A model generated the notes under the pieces. The model did no database searches. It saw only the letters and a program-made list of their open reading frames with translations, and was not told the DNA's origin. Of a stretch of DNA of 64,000 bases, positions 16,233-24,046 are shown piece after piece (the stretch's first letter is position 1; each line of letters begins with the position of its first letter). The stretch comes from Candidatus Avelusimicrobium cornigerorum (GTDB lineage: Bacteria > Elusimicrobiota > Elusimicrobia > Elusimicrobiales > Elusimicrobiaceae): assembly GCA_002309715.1 (NCBI GenBank), contig DBXW01000011.1, forward strand, positions 48,282 through 112,281, given 5' to 3'. The position numbers and the translations under genes are program-made.

Positions 16233-18518
16233 TTACATTCTCCTTAATTTCATGTTTTGATTGCTAAGAAAATCAATAAATTGTGTCATGCGCTCTTCTT
16301 GCGACTTAAAAACTAACGGTATCTTATATACATCTTCTTCAATAGAGCTCACCCTTTGTTTCACGGAACTCCTTATTTGGGATTTAATTTCCGGGATATA
16401 CTTTTGTAACTCTTCTTTAAATTTTGCTAATACCTTCCCCACTTCCTTACGCTGGCGAGCCTTTTTCCCTTCTCCCCAAGTGTTATCCTTAATAAAATCA
16501 TATATCCTTTTGCAAAGCCAGCACACAGCCATTGCAACAACAATAGCCGCTGCAATAGCCCATCCTCCTTGTGGTAACAACCATATTATTAATTTAATAG
16601 CCCCCCCTATAGTAGCTAATTTTTCTCCTAGACCTAATATTTTTTTAAAATTCCAATCAGTAGGTATTTTAAAATCTGCAACCGGCAAATTAGCCTTAAT
16701 AGCAATTCGTGTATTATACTGATTAACTTGCTCCTTGATACGTTCTAAAATTTTTTCTATCTTGCCTTCATATTGCGTTTTCCCATATGTTTCAATATCC
16801 CGTTCTATTTCTTTTAAGGCCCCTTTGCTTGTCCGTTCCAAAGCTGTCTCCAGATCCTTCTTCAATTCCTTATCTCCAATCTTATTTTCTATTTTCTTAT
16901 CCACTTGTTCATAAACTCTAACTGTTATATTATGACCTAATTCCCCTATCTTCCCGTTCGCATATTCCATAAACTTCTTTGTTTCTGCTTGAATATCTCT
17001 GCTTGCATCTTCTACTCTTTTTTCAATATGCCGTTTGGCTTCTCTCATTACTTTTCTATATTTCGTTGCTTCTTGTGCTACCACATGTAACGCACACATA
17101 ATTTTGTATAAATTAGCCTTTTTTATTTTAGCAGGATCCGCTATTTTCCAAAGTTCTTCGGCAAAAATAGCCACCCTGCTTTCTTCCAACAATTGTGCAC
17201 ATGTCCACTCTTTAAGGAATTTTTTTTGTCTCTTTAGTACAATTCCTTCCTGCAAATATTTGGCTACTCCCAAAAAAGCGGGTTGTGCACTCATTAGGAT
17301 ATGCCCTTTATAATAAGTGCCCAAAACCTCTGCCATGTCTTGATCTAATATTTTCAAAACTCGTTTGTTTTTGCTACTTGAAAAGGGATCCCGCAATCTT
17401 TCCGTATCTGGTACAGAAGCGTTCCATATCGCATATACTTCCGCTTGATCATTTAAATGTTTCCTAATTTTTTCTAAGGTTCCGTCTGCATTTTCGTCCC
17501 CCTTCTGCGGAGACGTACATTCCCGGCTGATGTAGAACACGGCATGTGCGCGCTTTAAACTGTTATAGATCTCCTCTTGGACTTCACTTTCTTTGCCTTC
17601 TATTCCGGGCAAATCAAGCAAACGAAACATTTTATCATCCTTATAAAAGATATACGATTGAGTTTTACGGGTAAAGTCCCGCCGTCCATCCCCAATAATA
17701 GCCCCGTCCTGGCACAACTCAAGTTGAGTTTTAACAGAATGAATCCTGTTTTCTATTTGTTCTTTATCATTTTTAAGTTTTTCCGTCGATTTATTTATGT
17801 TTACGATTTGTGCATTTAAGTCAGCATTTCGTTTTTGCAGTGTTCCCTGGTTAATTAAAGTTTCACTTTTCAGTTGTTCTATTTGCTGTTTAATTTTCAC
17901 TAATTTTGCTTCATTTTCTTTTTTCTTTCTTAAATAGCTCCGAATAGAAGATAAGGGTATAGTCCATACACTCCCCTCTTCTATTTTCCGAGTTGTAACA
18001 TTTTTTTCATTTTCCAATACAAACATAGTATTGGACGAATTTACCTGCAACGCTTCCATTTGATGTTGCAAAGCTTGGCTATCCTCAACAACTTCTTTTC
18101 TTTGTTGGGCGTATTTATCAATTAAAACTTCCTTTTCCGCCAAATCCTCTGTTAAACTTTTTAAGTTCGTGGTTAATGCACTATACTGCTTATGTTCCCT
18201 TTTTTTAGTTTCTTCACCCAGCAATAGGCGTAAGGCTTCTATTAAAGTAGACTTACCGGCACCTGTTTCGCCGTAAAATGCCATCGTATAAGTACTCCAA
18301 TCTGACTCATTGGCTAATGTCAACATATTTTTTTCAATTTCTTTACGAAAATTGTCGATTCGCCCCAAACTATAAATGGCTTGGTCGCGGAAGTCTTTTT
18401 CTTTGATACTTTTAACTTTTATATCCAATTCTTGCAATAAATCTTTTAATTCGTTAACAATATCGTTATAAATATGCAAAAATTGTGCTTTTTTTGCGTC
18501 CATTTTCCCATGTTGCAT
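16233..18518 (-). CDS. large GTPase with a coiled coil inserted in the G domain and a membrane segment
   Basis: Numbered from an alternative ATG at 18524 (763 aa), the P-loop is GETGAGKST (residues 85-93) but the G3 motif DLPG appears only at 304-307. The intervening 210 residues are mostly heptad-rich coiled coil (about 110-270). A membrane hairpin or helix lies at about 640-671 (IIWLLPQGGWAIAAAIVVAM), with coiled coils on either side. The ATG at 18518 is preferred because AGAAGGA directly abuts the ATG at 18524 and is six bases from this one. First gene of the three-gene operon; its promoter region is the divergent operator at 18542-18602. Related to dynamin/GBP-type membrane GTPases; no named family recognised. 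Confidence 0.62.
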   Translation of the reverse strand: MQHGKMDAKKAQFLHIYNDIVNELKDLLQELDIKVKSIKEKDFRDQAIYSLGRIDNFRKEIEKNMLTLANESDWSTYTMAFYGETGAGKSTLIEALRLLLGEETKKREHKQYSALTTNLKSLTEDLAEKEVLIDKYAQQRKEVVEDSQALQHQMEALQVNSSNTMFVLENEKNVTTRKIEEGSVWTIPLSSIRSYLRKKKENEAKLVKIKQQIEQLKSETLINQGTLQKRNADLNAQIVNINKSTEKLKNDKEQIENRIHSVKTQLELCQDGAIIGDGRRDFTRKTQSYIFYKDDKMFRLLDLPGIEGKESEVQEEIYNSLKRAHAVFYISRECTSPQKGDENADGTLEKIRKHLNDQAEVYAIWNASVPDTERLRDPFSSSKNKRVLKILDQDMAEVLGTYYKGHILMSAQPAFLGVAKYLQEGIVLKRQKKFLKEWTCAQLLEESRVAIFAEELWKIADPAKIKKANLYKIMCALHVVAQEATKYRKVMREAKRHIEKRVEDASRDIQAETKKFMEYANGKIGELGHNITVRVYEQVDKKIENKIGDKELKKDLETALERTSKGALKEIERDIETYGKTQYEGKIEKILERIKEQVNQYNTRIAIKANLPVADFKIPTDWNFKKILGLGEKLATIGGAIKLIIWLLPQGGWAIAAAIVVAMAVCWLCKRIYDFIKDNTWGEGKKARQRKEVGKVLAKFKEELQKYIPEIKSQIRSSVKQRVSSIEEDVYKIPLVFKSQEERMTQFIDFLSNQNMKLRRM

Positions 18519-18541
18519 ATTCATTCCTTCTTTGTCTTATA

Positions 18542-18602
18542 TTTGTATCCTATCAAATCTATGCGACAACTCACTTGTCGGCCTACTTTGCTATCCTATA
18601 TT
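18542..18602. promoter_or_regulatory. operator B with divergent mirror-image promoters
   Basis: CGACA-N7-TGTCG spans 18564-18580 (extended CGACAA-N5-TTGTCG). Rightward, TTGTCG (18575-18580), a 16-base spacer and TATATT (18597-18602) form a promoter into the structured intergenic region. Leftward, the complementary TTGTCG, a 16-base spacer and TACAAA (complement of 18542-18547) form a weaker promoter for the GTPase operon. TTTGCTATCCTATA on the right side (18587-18600) recurs identically at site A near 19.98 kb at the same distance from the palindrome. Confidence 0.7.
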
Positions 18603-18604
18603 TA

Positions 18605-18739
18605 GACGGACAAATAAAAAGGCGGCGCGTTACGTGAGCCTTTGGAATAACCCATATAACCGCCGCCTGTCCGTCCCCGAAGGGGATAGACAAGAACGAT
18701 TATTTTGAGGATTCCAAAGTGCCGCCAGACAGGTCCGTC
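18605..18739. ncRNA. candidate structured RNA with two mutually exclusive folds
   Basis: No reading frame is evident. Nested pairings on the plus-strand coordinates are 18605-18611 with 18733-18739, 18621-18626 with 18721-18726, 18640-18648 with 18711-18719 (nine bases, perfect), and an apical hairpin CCCC-GAA-GGGG at 18675-18685. The 5' elements can instead pair with 18661-18667 and 18669-18675, which breaks the long fold. Read rightward it would start at the operator B promoter. Read leftward, GCCGCC is followed by TTTTTATTT (18612-18620), as in a terminator, so a leader or attenuator of the GTPase operon is also possible. Strand is unresolved. A 6S-like RNA was considered but not recognised. 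Confidence 0.5.
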
Positions 18740-18823
18740 AGCTCTGCTTAGCCCCTAGCCAAGCTTCCTAAAATAAATCACAAATTCACAAGGGATAACT
18801 CCCTTACGCAAATTGTAACATTA

Positions 18824-18852
18824 TTGGCACGGAAAAGGAAATAGAATATAAT
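18824..18852 (+). promoter_or_regulatory. sigma-70 promoter of the WYL gene, probably leaderless
   Basis: TTGGCA (18824-18829), a 17-base spacer and TATAAT (18847-18852) form a near-consensus promoter. The ATG begins six bases after the -10, so the transcript should begin at or next to the start codon. No CGACA/TGTCG palindrome overlaps it. Confidence 0.75.
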
Positions 18853-18858
18853 AGACTT

Positions 18859-19791
18859 ATGATTAAACCTGCTACTTTACATAAATTCACCCGTATTTTG
18901 TATCTGCTTAACAAGTTAGATAAAGGCCGCATCACGCTCACGCAAGAGGCCAAAGAACTCGGCTTTTCCGCCCGCACTTTACAGCGCGATCTGCACGAAA
19001 TAGAACGCGCCGGGTTTCCGCTAACCGAAATTGCTGCTGGGAGATATGGGTTTGTGGAAGGGTTTTCACTACGTAAAATGCCGCTTTCCGCGCGTGATAA
19101 AGCACTTTTGGCTCTTACAGGCCAATTAGCAGAATCATTAGGCCCTAACTGGCAAGCTAGTTTTAGACGACTGACGCAACAAGCAGTACGACCCAATCCG
19201 CAGGAGATTTACTTTATCAAAATGCCGCGCATGTGGCACAGCATTTCCCCTGCTATTTTGGAAAAATTAGAACAGGCCATTTTAAAACACCAGTATATAG
19301 ATGTTTATTATAAATCCCAAACCAAACGGGCGTGGAGCCGCCAGGTACGCCCCTTAAAAATAGCCTTATTTGACGGATTTTGGTATTTAATTACCCTAAA
19401 CAGCTGGAATACTTTTATGAAATTCTCGCTTGGGCGCATTGAACAAGTGCGCACACATACTCAAACCTTTGCGCCCGTTTCTATTGACGACAAGCTGCTC
19501 CAAACACCCAATATTTGGTTCGATAGTGAGCAAAATATAGAAATTAAACTGAAAATTGCCCCGTCCATTGCCGGCTATTTTAAAGAGGTAGAATTTTTCC
19601 CCTACCAAAAAATTGAGAAAGAACTAAAAGACAGTTCTTTGCTTATCTCGTGCAAAACAGCTAATTTCATGCAGGTATTACCGCAAATACAAAAGTGGCT
19701 ACCGCATATCCGGGTAATCAGTCCACGCGAACTATCCCAAACCTTGCACGAACAACTTGAGAATTATCTAAGTAAATGCCCTAAATCATAG
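18859..19791 (+). CDS. WYL-domain transcriptional regulator
   Basis: This 310-aa regulator has an N-terminal winged helix (LTQEAKELGFSARTLQRDL, recognition helix about residues 30-45), a WYL domain at about 140-215 (YIDVYYKSQ and the signature RPLKIALFDGFWYLITL) and a C-terminal WCX-like dimer domain. Proteins of this type (CapW, BrxR, PafBC, DriD) bind palindromes as dimers and sense nucleic acid or nucleotide ligands; several control phage-defence operons. Here it sits between the GTPase operon and a small membrane gene that all carry the same palindrome in their promoters. It has a strong promoter of its own and no ribosome-binding site, so constitutive low-level expression is likely. Confidence 0.82.
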   Translation: MIKPATLHKFTRILYLLNKLDKGRITLTQEAKELGFSARTLQRDLHEIERAGFPLTEIAAGRYGFVEGFSLRKMPLSARDKALLALTGQLAESLGPNWQASFRRLTQQAVRPNPQEIYFIKMPRMWHSISPAILEKLEQAILKHQYIDVYYKSQTKRAWSRQVRPLKIALFDGFWYLITLNSWNTFMKFSLGRIEQVRTHTQTFAPVSIDDKLLQTPNIWFDSEQNIEIKLKIAPSIAGYFKEVEFFPYQKIEKELKDSSLLISCKTANFMQVLPQIQKWLPHIRVISPRELSQTLHEQLENYLSKCPKS

Positions 19792-19943
19792 AGAACCCTA
19801 AAAACGCGGTAAGGGGCGAAAATAACCTGGTAGGCCACAACAATTCCTAAGACACTCCAATAATAATTACCCCATTTAGGCCATTTACGCATGCCAATAA
19901 GTCCAATCAAAACAGCAACCAATAATGTTAATATGTATTCCAT
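19764..19943 (-). CDS. small membrane protein, 59 aa
   Basis: The frame encodes 59 residues, MEYILTLLVAVLIGLIGMRK at the start and a second hydrophobic stretch (YYWSVLGIVVAYQVIFAPY), so two membrane segments separated by the basic turn RKWPKW are likely. AGGAGGGG lies 3 bases before the ATG and an operator/promoter of the shared type lies just upstream. Its 3' end overlaps the 3' end of the convergent WYL gene by 28 bases. Function unknown. A small two-helix protein in a defence-like island could be a membrane effector, an antitoxin partner or a GTPase membrane anchor; these are guesses. Confidence 0.6.
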   Translation of the reverse strand: MEYILTLLVAVLIGLIGMRKWPKWGNYYWSVLGIVVAYQVIFAPYRVFRVLYDLGHLLR

Positions 19944-19972
19944 AAACCCCTCCTATAAAAATTTTTGTTGCT

Positions 19973-20010
19973 TTTATAGGATAGCAAACCCTACCGACAC
20001 TGTATTGTCG
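19973..20010 (-). promoter_or_regulatory. operator/promoter A: CGACA-N6-TGTCG overlapping a -35 element
   Basis: On the minus strand GTGTCG (complement of 19995-20000), a 16-base spacer and TATAAA (complement of 19973-19978) form the promoter of the 59-aa membrane gene. The palindrome covers 19995-20010, with a spacer one base shorter than at sites B and C. TTTGCTATCCTATA is shared with site B at the same distance from the palindrome. Confidence 0.68.
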
Positions 20011-20200
20011 CAGAATATTTTGTAGCTATTGCTTATTTATCAATGCAAGATTTTTTCGTGAGAAAATGAAAATTTTCCCTGCTTGTTCCCTGTTCCGGGT
20101 TGTAGGGAATTGGAGGAATTTATACTGGGTGCCAATACAGAAAATCTTTAAAATTTAAAATAAATTCCTTACTTTTTCCTGTATTTTCCCTGTTTAGCAA

Positions 20201-20247
20201 CAAAAAACCCGCACAAGGCGGGTTTTGTCGGAAATGGTGGACCTGAC
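20201..20247. repeat. 47-bp direct repeat, distal copy (decayed tRNA-Ala 3' end plus terminator)
   Basis: This 47-bp segment matches 20320-20366 with one mismatch, at a distance of 119 bp. It carries the last 13 bases of the tRNA-Ala gene with its CCA end, and the terminator hairpin that follows. Between the copies, 20248-20319 contains only scraps that resemble the rest of a tRNA (for example the CTTGCGACC block) and cannot fold as one. It is a remnant of a tandem duplication or of an integration at the tRNA 3' end. Confidence 0.7.
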
Positions 20248-20319
20248 CGGACCCACCTTGCGACCTTGCGCCATTTCGGAGCGAAACAGCGCCTGCCAAA
20301 TCGTCAGGCATATTCCAAA

Positions 20320-20366
20320 CAAAAAACCCGCTCAAGGCGGGTTTTGTCGGAAATGGTGGACCTGAC
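20320..20366. repeat. 47-bp direct repeat, copy within functional tRNA-Ala
   Basis: Partner of 20201-20247. It includes the 3' end of the intact tRNA-Ala gene and its terminator stem (CCCGC/GCGGG, followed on the minus strand by six T). Confidence 0.7.
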
Positions 20367-20429
20367 AAGGATCGAACTTGCGACCTCCTGCATGCCATGC
20401 AGGCGCTCTCCCAGCTGAGCTACAGGCCC
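20354..20429 (-). tRNA. tRNA-Ala (anticodon GGC)
   Basis: Acceptor stem GGGCCTG/CAGGTCC with one G-U pair, anticodon stem CCTGC/GCAGG with loop ATGGCAT (anticodon GGC), T-arm with GTTCGATCC, and an encoded CCA end. A terminator follows at 20322-20346. Confidence 0.95.
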
Positions 20430-20491
20430 TTATACATTTATTATAACAGTTTTTTTAATAAAGTGCAATTAACTTTTATTGCAATCCCAGA

Positions 20492-22198
20492 TTACTCTTG
20501 ATAATCTCGCAACATCTTGGCACGGCTGGGATGACGCAATTTGCGAATTGCCTTGGCTTCAATTTGGCGCACGCGCTCGCGCGTTACATTAAACATCTTA
20601 CCCACTTCTTCCAACGTGCGGGGATATCCGGAATCAATACCGAAACGCAAACTGATAATTTTAGATTCACGCTCCGATAACGTCGCCAGCACATCTGCCA
20701 CTTCTTGTTTACGCAAAAAATCTGCCGCGGCATTTGTTGGATCCGGCCCGTTCTTATCTTCAATAAAATCTTCCAAATTAGAATCCTCATCTTCACCAAT
20801 CGGCGTAGAAAGCGAAATCGGATCTTGCATAATTTTGAGAATACTTTTCACTTTCTCCACCGATAAACGCAACGATTTTGAATAATCTTCCAACGTCGGC
20901 TCCTTCCCATGCGTTTGGCGGAAAGTGTTGGTAACTTTCGTCAATTTGGAAACCAACTCCTTCATGTGTACCGGGATACGGATGGTGTTGGCTTGATCGG
21001 CAATGGCGCGGTTAATACTTTGGCGTATCCACCATGTGGCATAGGTAGAAAATTTAAATCCGCGTTTGTACTCAAATTTTTCCACCGCTTTCATTAACCC
21101 CAGCCCACCTTCTTGAATAAGATCAGACAGTTCTAAATTAGAATTAACATGTTTTTTCGCAATAGAAACCACCAAACGCAAGTTGGCTTTAATGAGTTTA
21201 AGTTTATCCTGTAAAATCATGTCTTCAAAGAAAACAATACGGTCGTTAAAAGCCATAAACTCCTTTTCCGACATAGGCAACACATCTACCATGTGCGAAT
21301 GACGCCGGCGGACAGACTCTATATTGGCTAACGCACGTTCTAGTTCCGGCAACGTAAATTTGGTTTTCTTTTTAAAAACCTTATCGGTAATTTTATGATT
21401 TTTTAAATCATTGACTAATTTTTTAACTTCGCTGTACGGACCAAAATATTCGTCAAACCGTTTCATATCGTTTTCGGCTTCGTGCAAACGGTCGGCCAAA
21501 TTTTTAATTTTATTGGTTAAACGTTTGATTTTGTTTTGGTTCAAATTGAGTTTAGTGATACACGCAACCACTTCCTTTTGCTTGGCTTCCAATTTAGTAA
21601 TGGCATTATTGCGACGTTTTTCGGACATTTTGTCCTCGCGCAGTTCTTTCATCAGTTTGGTAATTTCCTGCTCGCGCTTACTGATAAAGGCAGCGGCCAA
21701 TTTAAGTTTGCGGCGCATATTGGAAAGTTCACGGTTGGTACGTTTACCGCGGGGCATCAGTTCCTTGGTGGTCATTTCTTCCTGATCCACCAATTCTTCC
21801 CAGTTGCAAATTTCGCGCATCGTAATAGGGGATTCTAACACCAGTTTGCGCAATTCTTTTTCGCGCTCGCGGATATTGCGCGCCAAGGTAATCTCTTCAT
21901 CACGCGTCAAAAGCGGCACGCGGCCCATTTCGGATAGATACATACGGATGGAGTTGGAAATATCCAGTGTAGAAGACCAATCTTCGCTAATGGTTTCTTT
22001 TTCGGCCGCAGTAGATTTAAACTTCTTTTGTTCTACTACTTGTATGCCTAAATCGTCTAATGTGTCCATCACACCATCCACATCTTCCGCGCTCATATCG
22101 GCCTGCGCCATAGAGCGGTTTAAATCTTCCAGTGCAACAAATCCGCTTTCTTTGCCTTCCTGTACCAAATCTTTTAACGCTTTATTTCCAGATGCCAT
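20492..22198 (-). CDS. rpoD: RNA polymerase primary sigma factor RpoD
   Basis: This is the housekeeping sigma-70 factor (568 aa from the ATG at 22198, chosen for its GAGGGA ribosome-binding site and because the longer frame runs into dnaG). Region 1.2 begins near IRMYLSEMGRVPLLT. A lysine-rich non-conserved insert precedes region 2 (DLIQEGGLGLMKAVEKFEY, TYATWWIRQSINRAI). Region 3 (TIRIPVHM) and region 4 (TLEEVGKMFNVTRERVRQIE) are complete. It is the second gene after dnaG, the common dnaG-rpoD order. Confidence 0.93.
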   Translation of the reverse strand: MASGNKALKDLVQEGKESGFVALEDLNRSMAQADMSAEDVDGVMDTLDDLGIQVVEQKKFKSTAAEKETISEDWSSTLDISNSIRMYLSEMGRVPLLTRDEEITLARNIREREKELRKLVLESPITMREICNWEELVDQEEMTTKELMPRGKRTNRELSNMRRKLKLAAAFISKREQEITKLMKELREDKMSEKRRNNAITKLEAKQKEVVACITKLNLNQNKIKRLTNKIKNLADRLHEAENDMKRFDEYFGPYSEVKKLVNDLKNHKITDKVFKKKTKFTLPELERALANIESVRRRHSHMVDVLPMSEKEFMAFNDRIVFFEDMILQDKLKLIKANLRLVVSIAKKHVNSNLELSDLIQEGGLGLMKAVEKFEYKRGFKFSTYATWWIRQSINRAIADQANTIRIPVHMKELVSKLTKVTNTFRQTHGKEPTLEDYSKSLRLSVEKVKSILKIMQDPISLSTPIGEDEDSNLEDFIEDKNGPDPTNAAADFLRKQEVADVLATLSERESKIISLRFGIDSGYPRTLEEVGKMFNVTRERVRQIEAKAIRKLRHPSRAKMLRDYQE

Positions 22199-22209
22199 AA
22201 TTCCCTCAA

Positions 22210-23955
22210 TTATTTTTTTAGTTTCGTTTGCAACAACATATACTCTTTGATCATTTCCTGTGGTACATTGCCTGCACCAAGGCTTTTCATCCGGCGTTGG
22301 ACTTCTTTGAGCCTTTTTTGCACGCCGTTTTGTTTCAATCTTTCCGCACACGTTTTGATATCACGCTGCGGTTCAAAATCTTCCGGAGTTTGCACAAGTT
22401 CCAACCTAACAAGTTCCTTTTGTAACGTGGGCACCTGCGCGGTGGCTTTTTCCAGCAAGGCTTGCCCGGTCAAATTTTCCTGTGCGCCCGCGCGTACTGC
22501 TTCAAACAAATGCCACGCGGCTGAAGAAGAAAAATCATCTTGTGTCAGTTCTTCACAGGCCGTTACTTGTTCGGGAGCCCGCAACAACCACGCTAACAAA
22601 TCTTCTTCCGCCCCACTTAACATAGCGTTCGCCACCGGCTCCGGTTGGGCTTTTTTTATCTGTCCCCCTGAAGTATACGATACCGTTTTTTTCAGCCGTG
22701 CCAACACCAATTGCTCATCAACTCCAATATGCTCGGCGACGTATTTGGCCCACTCTTGCCGGACAATTGCATCAGGCTGTTGGGTAATAATATCCGTCAG
22801 TTCCGTAACAGCGCGGCTTTTATCTTGTGCGCTAACCGGTTGGGGACACATTTCCAATTGCCGGCGCGTATGAAATGCAATAAAATCTTCGGCATTATCC
22901 AAAATTTTCTCAAAAGTCTCTTTGCCGTGTTTCGTAATAAATTCATCCGGATCCAAATTTTCCGGCAAGGAAGCCACTTTGACAAATAACCCTTGGTTAA
23001 TAAGCACTAGCGAGCCGCGGGCAGCCGCTTTGCGCCCGGCCTCGTCCGGATCAAATAACACGATAACATTTTGAGTATAACGCTTAAGCAACCGCGCGTG
23101 TTCCTCGGTTAAACTCGTGCCTAACGGCGCTACGGCATAATCAACACCGGCTTGATGGCAACCTATAACGTCCATATATCCTTCCAAAAGGACGGCATGC
23201 CCTACTTTACGAATAGCCGGACCGGCAAAATTTAGCCCATATAAAACGTGCGATTTGGTAAACAAAACCGTTTCCGGCGAATTGAGATATTTTGGCTCTC
23301 CTTCGCCTAAAATCCGACCACCGAATCCTACCGTATCGCCCCGTTGGTTAATAATGGGAAACATCAAGCGGTTCCTAAAATAATCCCGCGGGCCGTAGTC
23401 GGTCAACACGCACAATCCGGCCTCTTTCAAATCCGTATCGCTATGCTCGGCAGCCTTGGCCGCGCGGACCAAATTATTGGGCTCGTTAAACGCTAAACCT
23501 AACTCAAATTTTTGGCACGTTTCCTTTGTCAAATTGCGGCTTTTTACATAGGCCCGTGCGTCAGTACCCTGAGCGGAAAATAAATTTTTGTGATAAAAAC
23601 TTTTCGCAAAATCCATCACGTTACGCGCACGCGCGCGACGTTTTTCTTCCTCGCTGAGATCTTGTGCCGGCCTATATTCCACTCCGGCAATACCCGCTAA
23701 TTTTTCAAGCGCCTCGTGGAACGATAAATTTTCTATCCGCATCAGAAACTCAAAAATATCGCCCCCCGCTTGACAACCGAAACAGTAGAAAAGGCCCTTT
23801 TCGCTACTACACGTAAAGGAAGGGGTTTTCTCGTGGTGAAACGGACAACAAGCCTTATAGGTTTTACCCGCACGTTTAAGGCTCGGTACGTATTGCCGGA
23901 TAAATTCCACAATGTCCAGTTTCTCTTTAATTTGCTCTACGGTACTGTTGTTCAC
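22210..23955 (-). CDS. dnaG: DNA primase DnaG
   Basis: DnaG makes RNA primers for replication. It has the N-terminal zinc-binding domain (CCPFHHEKTPSFTC...YCFGCQAGGD, residues 36-65), the RNA-polymerase core and the TOPRIM domain (LLEGYMDVIGCHQAG, FDPDEAGRKAA). The C-terminal region is a shorter DnaB-interacting part. At 581 aa it is of normal size. The start is GTG with a poor ribosome-binding site. It is followed by rpoD 11 bases later and preceded by rpsU, giving the classic rpsU-dnaG-rpoD macromolecular synthesis operon. Confidence 0.92.
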   Translation of the reverse strand: MNNSTVEQIKEKLDIVEFIRQYVPSLKRAGKTYKACCPFHHEKTPSFTCSSEKGLFYCFGCQAGGDIFEFLMRIENLSFHEALEKLAGIAGVEYRPAQDLSEEEKRRARARNVMDFAKSFYHKNLFSAQGTDARAYVKSRNLTKETCQKFELGLAFNEPNNLVRAAKAAEHSDTDLKEAGLCVLTDYGPRDYFRNRLMFPIINQRGDTVGFGGRILGEGEPKYLNSPETVLFTKSHVLYGLNFAGPAIRKVGHAVLLEGYMDVIGCHQAGVDYAVAPLGTSLTEEHARLLKRYTQNVIVLFDPDEAGRKAAARGSLVLINQGLFVKVASLPENLDPDEFITKHGKETFEKILDNAEDFIAFHTRRQLEMCPQPVSAQDKSRAVTELTDIITQQPDAIVRQEWAKYVAEHIGVDEQLVLARLKKTVSYTSGGQIKKAQPEPVANAMLSGAEEDLLAWLLRAPEQVTACEELTQDDFSSSAAWHLFEAVRAGAQENLTGQALLEKATAQVPTLQKELVRLELVQTPEDFEPQRDIKTCAERLKQNGVQKRLKEVQRRMKSLGAGNVPQEMIKEYMLLQTKLKK

Positions 23956-24046
23956 AACACAACCTGCTTATCGGTTACATTATAAGGCAAACAAGGCAAT
24001 AGCCCGATACTTGCGTAAAGGACTATTGCCTGCAGTGCAGTCTACA

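Noticed and set aside
18605..18790. 6S RNA
   Set aside because: Long hairpin shape fits loosely, but the central bubble and closing stem pattern could not be recognised by eye; kept as an unassigned candidate with this alternative to be tested.
12449..20010. Retron, CBASS, BREX or CRISPR system in the island
   Set aside because: No reverse transcriptase, nucleotidyltransferase, BREX methylase/PglZ, Cas gene or repeat-spacer array was found in the window.
20236..20310. Possible second tRNA gene next to tRNA-Ala
   Set aside because: Only the 3' 13 bases with CCA match; the remaining sequence does not give anticodon, D- and acceptor stems, so it is called a remnant.
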